From Brassica napus (taxonomy: Eukaryota > Streptophyta > Magnoliopsida > Brassicales > Brassicaceae): a stretch of DNA of 64,000 nt. Numbering within the stretch: position 1 is the first letter of the stretch; the number at the start of each line of letters is the position of its first letter. The stretch covers positions 59,727,338 to 59,791,337 of the forward strand of contig NC_063452.1 of the NCBI RefSeq assembly GCF_020379485.1. Reading direction: 5' to 3'. Below, one piece after another: positions 1 to 13,519 of the stretch. The notes under the pieces are model-generated. The model worked only from the letters and a program-made list of their open reading frames with translations. It was not told the origin of the DNA and searched no databases. Made by a program: the position numbers and the translations under genes.

Positions 1-3570
<3,570 letters not shown>

Positions 3571-3670
3571 ATTTCCATTCATCATTGTTTGTTGCTATCT
3601 CCATTCACTTCTGTAATGCTATTTCCATTCATCATTGTTTGTTGCTATCTCCATTCACTTCTGTAATGCT
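3571..3670 (+). repeat. Perfect 50-bp tandem duplication in LYSA 3'UTR
   Basis: Bases 3571-3620 and 3621-3670 are identical 50-mers starting ATTTCCATTC and ending CTGTAATGCT. They begin directly after the stop codon of the decarboxylase gene. The perfect identity suggests a recent duplication within the 3'UTR. Confidence 0.95.
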
Positions 3671-4042
3671 ATTGCTGTGTTAGATTTTCATGTTGCTTGT
3701 TAAACCCAGTCTTCAATAAGGTGATGAATAAGGAAAATAACACATTTCAAATACAATAAAAAATTGTCTATCGTCTTAAAACTAAACTTAAAAAAAAAAA
3801 CTAAATCAAATTTATTAGTAAGCCAACAAAATTTACTTAACAATCCAACAAAATCTTCTCTCGTGGATCCGAATTACAAAAAAAAAAAAAAAGAGGGGAA
3901 GAGCAGTCATCAATGGATGTCAAGGATGGCCTTTGAGTTCACTTAATCTGTTTTGGTTTCATCACACACAAGAATAAAGAATGTCTCAGGTCTCATGGAA
4001 CTCAAAGATCAAAGAAAGAACTAAAGAGGCAGTTAGAAAAGG

Positions 4043-5598
4043 TTACCTCGGAAACCGAATGCTTCTATACAAAAGCATAACGGTAAATAAAAGCATAGCC
4101 AAGGCTGAACACAAGTGTCCAAGTGAATGTCCACTAATTGTATATCCATTAAAATTGTATATTTTGCTGTCTGCAAGTCCTTCGATCTTGGAAACAGCGT
4201 GAGCCGCTGCATTCACAATGAAATCAGATATCAGAAGAGAGCGGATTCTCTAACTCAAAAGTGTTTTTTTTTAGTAACAAACCTGTTGCCAAGAGCCAGA
4301 ACCTAGAGTGAGTGTACTTAGGAGGTAACAAAACGGTCATGACAGGAATCGCCAGGCATGGAATCAACTGGAACGTGAGGCATAACCGGAGATCATTAAA
4401 CACTCTGCCATCAACTAAGACACATATAATAACTTCAATCTGAACCTGCCTAAAAACCAAGAAACCATATATACAAGAAGGTAATGTTTTTTTTGGGGGG
4501 TTTTGATGTTACCTGGCGTAAGCAACGCTGAGAACTGATATGAACAGAAGCAAGACGAGGCAACTCAGTCCTACTCTCTCCCCCGCTCTCTCAACCAAAA
4601 AACTGGAGAAAAGCGATGAATACGCAATCAATATCTGCAAATTACCGTTCATTAATCAAGAAACAGCTCTTCATAACCAACAATTAAAGCAAAAAAAAAC
4701 GACTTAATCTCTAAGAAGGTTCGTCTAGGCTTCAGCTATAAGAAGATTCTAGATGTTTTATGTTTTACAATGTGATTTTTTGTACAAACAAGCCAAGAAA
4801 ACTAAGCTATTCACAGAATCTGCAAGCATATTATCTTCCTTGCATAGCTAGAGTTAAGAGAATCTTCGAGCTTCTGTCCAAGATTTTCTTAATCAATATC
4901 TACAATTACAGTCACTAATCAAGAAACAGCTATGCCTAACGTAAAGAAGACTCATTCCATAGACTAAAAAGAAGATCCTAAAGCGAGTGATTAGTAACGT
5001 AGCGAAAAAAACGAACAGGCAAAGTGTCCCAGACGATTCTGTTGTCATCAGGTTTGAGATGGTAATAAGCAGAGCCAAAGGCCAAGCTTGAAACGCTTGC
5101 GTAGAACAGCGTCCATCCCCAGATCTCACCTTTCAAACTGCATTTAATTACATATAATTGACCTTATCATAAGCAAATAAAAAAACAAAGATGTTAAACA
5201 TTAATAAGAACTCAGATATAGAAAGAGAAGAGAGAGAGAGAGAGGGGACCTGATATTAAAGAAGCTTCCTCCAAGGCAAAGAACGAAACCAAGAACACCA
5301 ATAATAAGAAAAGGAAAGTTGGTCATGACATTCAATGTATTTGGCACTCCTGTTCAACACAAAACACTTGTCTTTATTACACGCATGCACATAAATAGAG
5401 AGAGAGAGAGAGAGAGAGAGAAACAAAGTGAGTACCCATGAAATTGCGCTTATCAGCGAAGACATGGTGGCGGAAGGAATGAAGAGGAACTTTGGGAGTG
5501 AAGAACATTAAGATTAGCCAACATATGAACAACGATCCAACCAAAATTCGTTTCCTTTTCCATGTCCCGATCTGTTGATTTGTCAACCACACCATCAA
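4043..5598 (-). CDS. Alkaline ceramidase / alkaline phytoceramidase (6 exons, about 278 aa)
   Basis: This is a multi-pass ER/Golgi membrane hydrolase that cleaves the amide bond of (phyto)ceramides to release a sphingoid base and a fatty acid. Exons in coding order are 5598-5436, 5349-5250, 5137-5017, 4634-4513, 4449-4283 and 4206-4043 (837 nt). After a first membrane segment (VGSLFICWLILMFF) comes GVPNTLNVMTNFPFL. The second block is SAYYHLKPDDNRIVWD, with Ser, His four residues later and Asp eleven residues after that. The third is HSLGHLCSA with its HxxxH pair. In human ACER3 these five positions (S77, H81, D92, H217, H221) form the zinc site and catalytic centre, so the enzyme should be active. 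Two ATGs at 5598 and 5595 are possible starts. The position matches At5g11870. Confidence 0.9.
5397..5421. repeat. (AG)n microsatellite in ceramidase intron 1
   Basis: A 25-base AG run lies inside the first intron of the ceramidase gene. A shorter AG run lies near 5231-5244 in the next intron. Confidence 0.95.
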
Positions 5599-7120
5599 AA
5601 ATCTCTCTCTCTTTCTCTCTAAAGGTCCAACCTTTTTTTGTTTTGTTTTACGAAAGTGTTATATAACCTTTTTTTTTTTCTCTCTCGGTGTCTGATTAAT
5701 CTTCCAGGTTAAGAAAAAGGTAAAGATCTATTGAGTGTCGCTTTTTTTTTCAAATTTTCGATTTGAACAACGTGCGGCGAATCTCTTTCTTTCTTTTTTT
5801 TTTTCCCTTGATTCGGACGTGCTTGACGATGATCAATTTCTATTGTATGTTTGTCGAAGTTGACGATGACTATCAAAACGTCGCCGTCTTAAATGTTTTC
5901 GGTGTAATTTGCAATCTAACTCCTCGCGTTTCTGATATTTGATTTTAACCACTCAATATTTGTGAAATTAATCTCTCTAAACCAATGTCTCAAAGCTTTG
6001 TAGCAGTTTCCCCACATTCAAGTTTATGTGTTGTGTTTGGTAACTAATCTACAGCATCATGAATGACATGAAACAACATTCCACTATTATTACAGTATTC
6101 CAACATAAGAACTCATGAATTTAAAAACATCCTATATATCATATAGAGAACTCAGCAGAATCTTGTACATGTTAGAAAGAAATATTTTATTTATAGATAT
6201 AGTAAAAAAAAAGTAAACGTCATAATTGCTACCCCAATAACCTATAACGTATGCACAGCTTCAACCAGAAAGTTAATATGACATGGTCCCTCTCCTCGAA
6301 CAGGCGATGTTGTCATCATTTTATGCATGGGTTTTTGTTTTTAAAATCGAAAACTATAGAGGTACTAATAAGAACATGCAAAAATACGAGGGGACTAAAT
6401 TGCAAATTTTAATCAGTTGTGTAAGAGACTATATTCGTCTCTACAGAAAATAATGTACTCTTTATATTGCGGGGAGAGAGAAGACGAAGAGAGCTGAAAT
6501 CGTTTTGATCGGAGGTACAGTTTCTTTTCCGATCAGCTTTACTATCTCTAGGGTTGGCTTTTTAGGTTCCCTCTCCGTTTCTTCTTCTCGCTCAGCTCGA
6601 GTTTTGAGTGATAGAGTCTGGTTGCGGAAGCTTCGCTGGAAAATTTAACCAGTCTTTCCTTCGTTGCCGAGATTTTTTGCGGAGAAAGCGGAAACTAATC
6701 GTCTTTTCAGTCAAAACCTTTCTTTTTCAACAGAATTTGAACTGTCATCTGTTTTGTTAGAAAATCCCTAGAAAAAATTGAAAATTTTATCTTAATTCGA
6801 TTTCGTGGGTTTCGGTTCCCGGTTCGGTTCTATAGATAAAAAAAAATATTGATTTCTGTCACTTTCTGCGAGCGGGAAGATTTCAAATTAGCTTCTTTTG
6901 GGCTCCAAAGTTTAAATTTTTTTAAAAAAAATCTCGTGTGCTTGTTATTTCATCTAGGGCTTGCTTGCTTGCTTCTCTTCTAATCCCAGATCTGTTTTTT
7001 TTTTTTTTTCTTTCTCCAGATAATCCTTGTGTGTGTGTCTTGAGCTAGCTTCTGCTCGAGATCTGACCTAGCTCCGGCTCCTCTCGGTAGCTACACAGTG
7101 AAAGAGAGTTCTACCACAAG
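5599..7120 (+). promoter_or_regulatory. Bidirectional intergenic region and SSP5 promoter/5'UTR
   Basis: This region separates the divergent ceramidase and SSP5 genes, and I see no gene in it. A TATA-like stretch (CTTTATATTG) near 6460, followed by purine-rich leader sequence from about 6470, suggests the SSP5 transcript starts there. The rest is AT-rich with poly-T runs. Confidence 0.45.
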
Positions 7121-7243
7121 GTAATTGCGATATCACAATCTCTCTCTCTCTCTCTCACAAAGTTTGAATCTTTAGATGTGTAGTTCTTAAGCACGAATGT
7201 GAAAAAATGGTTACTTGGGAGTAATTACATTAATGTTAAATAG
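7121..7243 (+). other. Probable 5'UTR intron of SSP5
   Basis: A donor CACAAG/GTAATTG at 7120/7121 and an acceptor AAATAG/GGG at 7243/7244 bound a T-rich stretch 12 bases before the SSP5 start codon. No coding sequence is interrupted, so this would be a leader intron. It is inferred from splice-site consensus only. Confidence 0.5.
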
Positions 7244-7255
7244 GGGTTTTTTAAA

Positions 7256-8366
7256 ATGGAAGACGATGATGGCTCTCCTTCTTCTCCCGATTTGGATGCA
7301 CAGAGCCCTTACGAACGTTTGCTTGCTCTAACTCCAAGCTCCGCTGATTCAAATTGTAACTTGGATTCGGTTTCCGCCGTTTATCTAGCGATGAAGAGCT
7401 CGAAGCTGGAGTGTGTCGAAGAGCGTGGCCAAGATACCCTCATTACCTCCGTATGCAACGTGGAGGACGAAGAGGATGAAGAGTTCGATGAGTTCGATCC
7501 TTATCTCTTCATCAAGAACCTGCCCAACTTGTCTTCTGTTGTCCCTACTTTCAGACCCGTCTTGCTTCCTAAACAGACCCGAAGCTGCCCTCCTATCTCC
7601 CTCGTCCTAGACCTCGATGGTAAGGCTTACTTGATTTGTTTTATTTTATTCTGTTATCTCTGTAACAATTTCTCTTTTTTTTTTTTTTTCTGTTTGCATA
7701 GAAACTCTTGTGCACTCTAGTCTAGAACCGTGTGGTGAGGTGGATTTCACATTCACTGTACATTTCAATGAAGAGGAGCATATGGTGTACGTGCGGTGCC
7801 GTCCTCACCTCAAAGAGTTTATGGAGAGAGTGTCTCGTCTCTTTGAGATCATTATATTTACCGCTAGCCAAAGTATTTACGCCGAGCAGCTTCTGAACGT
7901 GCTTGACCCTAAGAGGAAGCTCTTTCGCCATAGAGTGTACCGTGACTCGTGTGTTTTCTTCGACGGTAACTACCTTAAGGATTTGTCTGTCCTCGGGCGT
8001 GATTTGTCTCGTGTTATCATCGTCGATAACTCCCCACAGGTAATTATTTATCAGTTCTTATACGTTAAAGCAAAGTATAATGTTATATAGAGCATAGAGT
8101 TTGTTTGTTTATTTGGGTTAATTCTTTGTTGTGCAATGTTGTAGGCGTTTGGGTTCCAAGTGGAGAACGGGGTGCCAATAGAGAGCTGGTTTGATGACCC
8201 GTCAGATAAAGAGCTCCTTCACTTGCTGCCGTTTCTAGAAGGCTTAATAGGAGCTGAAGATGTAAGGCCGATGATCGCCAAGAAATTCAATCTAAAGGAA
8301 AAGATTGATGCAGCTGTAGCTGCACCTGAGTATCCTGCTGAGGCTGGAGATCCTTTCGAAAGGTAA
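7256..8366 (+). CDS. SSP5: SCP1-like small CTD phosphatase (3 exons, about 307 aa)
   Basis: This is an FCP1/SCP1-family HAD phosphatase, expected to remove phosphate from the C-terminal domain repeats of RNA polymerase II in the nucleus. Exons are 7256-7619, 7702-8039 and 8145-8366. The N-terminal third is low-complexity and acidic ([13 protein letters not shown]). The catalytic DxDxT motif [13 protein letters not shown] spans the exon 1/2 junction; the first Asp is the expected nucleophile. Further HAD motifs are [17 protein letters not shown] and [19 protein letters not shown]. The stop at 8364 comes from a GAAAGGTAA context; read-through into another exon by splicing at AG/GTAAAG is possible but no continuation is evident. 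Length and position match At5g11860. Confidence 0.93.
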
Positions 8367-8908
8367 AGTCTCCCAAGCTATAAGCTGGCATAAGAGGAGA
8401 CGAGTTTCTCTTTGGGAGAATATGCTTTGGAAAGCTTAATGGAAGGTTCTCTTCCTATTGAATATGGAGGGGGATCAGAAGCTGGAAGATATATATATCT
8501 CGAATGTTGTTTTCTTATTAGTTTAAAGAACTTGGTATACAAAGAATAATAGCCTGTAAACAGTGTTTAGCTGCAGAATAATTTATATTTGTCTCTCTTT
8601 TATTTTTTTTATTTTCTGGCTTATTTATTACCCTCGCACATAAATTAGTCACTACAAGACACATTACATTTACTGATTTACATAGCCTGTAAAAGAGTTT
8701 AAGGGTCTAATGACCTAAAAGATCTGAATATTGTTGTGTCACACCTCGTGGATAATTGTGATTAGAATAGTAAACTAGTTTTTCTCCATTCTGACGGAGT
8801 TCCTACCCAGGTTGATCCTCATACTGCTCTTTTATAATTCGTGAATGGATCTTGACATCTTGTTGTCTGCTAGTTTAAGTTCTTGTCCTCGTTTATACAT
8901 GAAGTAAT

Positions 8909-9074
8909 CAGGGCGGATGCAGATTTATTATTAGATGGGGGCACACCATTTTATTTCATTACGTCTAGTAGTAGGATTATGGAGCATTTCTTAAATTAAA
9001 AGTAATTACTGCAGAAAAATAAAATTTAGCTGGGGGCATGTGACCCCATTACTCATCACTTGCTTCCGCCACTG
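8909..9074. mobile_element. 166-bp hAT-type MITE with perfect 8-bp TSD
   Basis: The left end is CAGGGCGGATGCA and the right end in reverse complement is CAGTGGCGGAAGCA, a terminal inverted repeat of hAT type. The octamer GAAGTAAT is exactly repeated on both flanks (8901-8908 and 9075-9082), the target duplication size of hAT transposases. It has no coding capacity. It sits between the SSP5 3'UTR and the kinase relic. Confidence 0.88.
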
Positions 9075-9171
9075 GAAGTAATGCTTTGCTAACCATGATG
9101 TTCTCTCTTGTTAATTGTTTTAATATTCTTCTTCTCGACTTAATGTGTCGGACTTTCATGATTCTATACAG

Positions 9172-9282
9172 GGTTTAAACCCGATGCAAGTCGTTGGAGC
9201 GGTGGGATTCCAGAATCGTCGCCTTGAAATCCCAGATGATATTGATCCAACGGTGGCAGAGATAATCCTGTGTAGCAAGTAG
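9172..9282 (+). pseudogene. Relic exon of a Raf-type MAPKKK (At5g11850-like)
   Basis: A CAG acceptor-like site precedes an open frame reading [17 protein letters not shown], then [15 protein letters not shown], then LCSK and a stop. This is the C-lobe segment after the substrate loop in plant Raf/EDR1-type MAPKKKs, whose next residues are normally a CWQ-D-P-RPSF stretch; that part is missing. I find no other kinase motif in the flanking DNA, so nearly the whole gene is deleted. In Arabidopsis, as I recall, a Raf-like kinase gene follows SSP5, so this is probably the fractionated remnant of that gene. Confidence 0.75.
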
Positions 9283-9728
9283 CTGTATGATAGTGTCAAT
9301 CAATGTTCCGAATTAGTACTCCGAACCCTGTGTGTTCAGCTAGCTTGTAGTGGTTTTAAATTTACTATAGAACCACAATTGGTTATATATGGAAGCCCTA
9401 TTTAGAACCCCCTCTTTGTAACTATTATGTTATTTTTGCTACTTGTAACGACAAAAATAGGTGAATGAACAAGAGAAAAAGAAGAAGATGAAAAGAATAC
9501 AATAAGCCTACGGAGTTGGTAAATGTTTAAACATGTGGGGATATAACTTCCAAATGAAATATAGAAAGGTTTGATCTATTTTAAAAATGAAGCACTAACA
9601 GAAGTTTGTTACTTTGTTAGACTTGTCACTACCACTTCCGTTTTTCTGTTGCTTGCTATTTAAACAAACCACTTCCCGTTTATATATAGACCCCTAAGCC
9701 AACATTTTTTAAAAGACAGAACAGCGCA

Positions 9729-10229
9729 ATGGAGTTCAGAATCCGACTAACCACAGCATTCACGTGGTGCCTTCTCATCGCGTCAGTATGCGTTCTAACC
9801 ACAACATCAGCAGCCCGGTTCGAAGTAAGAAACGAGATCACAAAACACCAGGGACGAAACCGAAGCCTCACCGTCACCTGCTGGTCGACTACTAACAAAT
9901 TAGGCAATCAAGAACTCAAACCGGGGGAATCCAAAAGCTGGTCCTTCAAGCCAGTGTACATCAAGATACCGTTCCTCTACACACACTTCCAGTGCACCTT
10001 CTTCACCTCTTTTGGCTCGCCTTCTGGTCAGACCGCGACGGTTTTCGCCGGGGAGAGGAAGTTCAGGTGGCAGTGCGATAATCCGAATGAGGAAGAGTGT
10101 ATTTGGGTGGTGAAGAGAGAAGGGCTATATCTTAGGAAGATCTCAAGGGATGGTAAAGGACAAAGGCTCTATGAAGATGATTTGAAACTGTCTTGGATCG
10201 GTGGTACTAACTACTATCCGGTTAAATAG
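9729..10229 (+). CDS. Plant self-incompatibility S1-family (SPH) secreted protein, 166 aa
   Basis: This intronless gene encodes a small secreted protein. Residues 1 to about 28 form a hydrophobic signal peptide ending near TTSAA. The mature part has the four cysteines of the S1/SPH family, in TVTCWS, FQCTFF, WQCDNP and EECIWV, and the family pattern of FEVRNEI near the start followed by GESKSWSF. Poppy S1 is a pistil ligand, but most Brassicaceae homologues have no assigned role, so no function is claimed. The start at 9729 is the first ATG and gives a clean signal peptide. A TATA-like stretch (TTTATATATAG) lies 40-50 bp upstream. Confidence 0.88.
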   Translation: MEFRIRLTTAFTWCLLIASVCVLTTTSAARFEVRNEITKHQGRNRSLTVTCWSTTNKLGNQELKPGESKSWSFKPVYIKIPFLYTHFQCTFFTSFGSPSGQTATVFAGERKFRWQCDNPNEEECIWVVKREGLYLRKISRDGKGQRLYEDDLKLSWIGGTNYYPVK

Positions 10230-10484
10230 CATCCATCCATAACCTTATTTAAAATCAAATACATGCAATGCGTGGAACTATCCTTAGTATATATATATAG
10301 CAAACCAACAAGGTTAAATCTTTGTTTTCTTGTCTGTTGAACTGGATAACAAGATGAGGAAATTAGACGAAAAATAAACTTTTTTTTATTTCTTCCCTTT
10401 TATGTAAAAGTTGAGATCAATCCACAATCAACTCCAACAGTGGAAAGAGTATGTTATTCAACAATAAAAATACCGTTTTTGTTT

Positions 10485-12143
10485 TTAAGCTCCATATTTT
10501 GGAGCCTTCCAAAGTTTGAAAGCAACTTCGTGGATGAACCGATCAGCCGGTATAACAAGGTTTCCAGAGAGCTACAATGGACAAAAAAAAGGTTGAGACA
10601 AGCCATGTAGTGATATTACAGCGGAACTTGCAATAAGTTAGTAATCATATACACCTTTTTAAGAGCTTCGAAAGATAATGTTTCAACCAAGTCTTTCCGT
10701 GTGACTGCATCTTGCCACTGAGCTACCAGCATAGGGCAGTAGTCCCTGTATCTCAGGAACGAAACGATAACTTCAGAAAAGTTTTTATGGGATTTGACCA
10801 AAATATTGAGGAAGTCTCTTACCGAACATCACCTCGTGTCTTTTCACCTCGCATGGTGTAGCTCTGACGCGGGACTAGTCCTTGAAAAGCCGGGTTAATA
10901 CCTTCTTCTGGAGTCTTCTTGACATTAAAAACTGAAACGTCCTTGTGTGTAACGGAGCCGTAGCTAAGAACAAGAGAGAGATGCAAGCGAGGTGCAATCT
11001 CTGAACCAGGCTGAGCCATTCTCATAACACTACCAATCAAAGAGTCGACCATTCCCACGTTATCACCACTTATATGCAGAAAAACCGAGTCATATAGGCT
11101 CACGTCCAAGCACTTTTCTCCTTCAAAGCCAAGAAGCCTCAGTAATCCAGTTGCTGTGGCATCAGAAGGAAAGGAATCATCACTCTTTCGGTGAATTTCG
11201 TTGAGTTGTAACACATCTAAGCCAATCATTTTCCCGAAAGAAGTCAGAGAAGAATTGTCTGTTACTAAAGCAGCCTTGAGTCCCATAAACCTGCACCATT
11301 AACATTTGTGTCAATGAAACTATTGCAAAAAAAAAAACAGTATCATCATGTGGATGCCACCCCGGGAAAGAGTTTTGAAACTATAGAGATCAGAGAAAAA
11401 GGCAAACCGTTCGGACAAAGTTGAGATTTCATTTTCACTTCCCTTAGCTTTTAACCCACTCTGTCACAAAAATAAATAAATCATGGATTGGCTAACCTCC
11501 TACTGTCGTGGATTAATGTAAACACGTGTGATTATCTGAGTAAAATTTTATTATATTTGAGAGGGTAAAAAGTATTCTCACAGCTAAAGTATAAGCTTCT
11601 GATGCATCAAGCAAATGGGCGAATTCTCGAACTGTCCTTTCGTTCTCAGTTTCTGCTGCAATTGAAACAACACTCCAGAGTGAATATCGAGTGGCAGAAG
11701 AGCAAAGTGCAGGCAGTGTAACACAAAAGTGATTTTCAATTCAAGAATGAAAATTCAAGCGAAGTAAGAAAAAATAAATATCAAAATGCACTGTCGAAAG
11801 CCTTGTCGGAAAGTTCTGGTCTTTTTAATTCAACGGACCGTAAGTGCCTCACAAAATTCAAAGGATTCTCAGGTCTGATCCGGTTCAATCCTAGTGATCA
11901 ACACTAGTCCCAAACAAGGATCGAAACTAGCGATTATGACTGAGATTGTTTGACGAATCAACGATAGTAATCAAATTTATTTATTAAGAGTGTAAGGAAG
12001 AGACCTGGAGGGGCATGAGGAAGGCTCAAGAAGCCGCAGTTACCGATGGAAGCGAGAGAATGGATGTGAGTATTCGACGGGTGGACGGATCGAGCCAAGC
12101 CGTCTCCGTACAAAACAAGTGCTCTGCTTGGTTTGCCCGCCAT
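10485..12143 (-). CDS. Conserved plant protein of unknown function (6 exons, about 305 aa)
   Basis: Exons in coding order are 12143-12005, 11655-11582, 11460-11408, 11290-10823, 10751-10655 and 10571-10485, summing to 306 codons. The N-terminus reads MAGKPSRALVLYGDGLAR, followed by SIGNCGFLSLPHAPP. The large fourth exon has GLDVLQLNEIHR, TATGLLRLLGF and LYDSVFLHISGDN. The C-terminus ends LWKAPKYGA. There is no obvious signal peptide or membrane segment. VLYGDGLAR followed by a long interval and an SGDN motif recalls nucleotide- or phosphate-handling folds, but I do not recognise the family with confidence. Position next to KEA6 matches At5g11810. All six exons keep one frame and good splice sites, so the gene looks intact. 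Confidence 0.75.
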
Positions 12144-12179
12144 TCTTGTCAACAGGTAGTAGACGCGAATGTATTGTCG

Positions 12180-12206
<27 letters not shown>
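12180..12206. repeat. (AG)n microsatellite in the 5' leader of the unknown gene
   Basis: A run of AG repeats lies just upstream of the start codon of the minus-strand gene that begins at 12143, where it reads CT on the coding strand. CT/GA tracts are common in Brassicaceae 5'UTRs. Confidence 0.9.
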
Positions 12207-12210
<4 letters not shown>

Positions 12211-12718
12211 ATAATCTGATCTGATGATCATCTGTCCCGAGCAGCATTTATATTTGTTTCTTTTAATTCCCGGTTCATCTTTTCGGTCCGGTTTGAGAAA
12301 CATTAATTTTAACCAATTGGGCTTTATATTTGTAACGAATATGTGTTGGGTTTAGAAAACCCAGTGTAATGTACATAATAATTGGGCCTTTGATGAAAGT
12401 TCTTTGACGACCAAAACACATGAATTTAAACGGATAGGATTATTAAACTATAGTTCACATAATTTCATGGAATTGTAAACAAATAAATAAATAATGTCTG
12501 AAATTTTATCCATAAACAAAATAATGTGTAGATCTGAAAGTGTGAGATTTATACGTTTGGAAATATAGAAACCAAATAAGAGTCACATTGATTATTGCGT
12601 GGAATTTCACAAAAATAGTTGAAAATATGTAAGATGTGTTGTCCTAATCGAAATCAATAATTAGATGTGTGCGTAGCCAATGTAACCCCCATCATTCCTC
12701 TACCACATGGTGTAGTTT

Positions 12719-13225
12719 TTTTTTTTTTTTTTTTTTTTTTGCTCAACTTCAACTTTTTATTAACCAAAAGGGTTTGGACCTACATCATTGTTCACTACTA
12801 ACATAGGTACATCCACCTCAAAGATCTGTTTTAACCAACTTGGCACCATATAATACAACTTAGGAACATAATTCATAAAATAAAGAGCTTTCTTCGCTAT
12901 CCTATCTGCCTACTTGTTACTATCCTATCTGCCGACTTGTTACCATCTCGTGAGTAATACTCGACCCTATAGCTCCGGCCTGGCGAGAGGAGATGGGAGA
13001 TTTCTTGGATGATTGGATAGAGCTTTGGCCAAATAGGTTTCTTTCCCGCAATCATCCTCGCTAACACCATAGAATCTGTTTCAAAGATGACCTGAGTGTA
13101 TCCCAGTCTCAACATCGTTTGCATTGCCCATTTGAGAGCTGTTGCTTCAGTTTCTATTGGTGATCCCATTCTTTGATACCGTTGAGCTCCAGCCCACAGC
13201 AGCGACCAGTAGAATCTCTACTTAT
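12719..13225 (-). mobile_element. 5'-truncated LINE fragment with RNase H domain, poly-A tail and TSD
   Basis: On the minus strand, 13190 to about 12900 encodes the plant non-LTR RNase H-like domain: LLWAGAQRYQ, SPIETEATALKWAM, VIFETDSM and VEYYSRDGNKSAD. There is at least one frame break near 13195, before LLWAG. The fragment ends in a poly-A tail, seen as poly-T at about 12716-12740. A 14-bp target duplication flanks it: ACATGGTGTAGTTT at 12705-12718 and ACATGGTGCAGTTT at 13226-13239, with one mismatch. This is a dead 3' fragment inserted by target-primed reverse transcription. Confidence 0.85.
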
Positions 13226-13519
13226 ACATGGTGCAGTTTGTATAATACAGAAAAAAAAAATAAGAGTCACACAAACTCCCCAAATTAAATTTGAAATAAT
13301 ACAGATGTATATATATATAAGACCATCTTTATCTTTAGATGTATGGACTAAGTTGTTGACCATTGCACTTGCAATCTTCCTTCTTTTTCTCTATTTCCCC
13401 GCTCTTCTCTCTCTCTCCCCACTTGCGCACAGTGGATCACGGAAAAACCTTTCCCCCTTAACCACCCGTGACGGTGTTTAAACCGGTTCCGGTTCAATCA
13501 AGCCAGATTCAGTTCTGCC

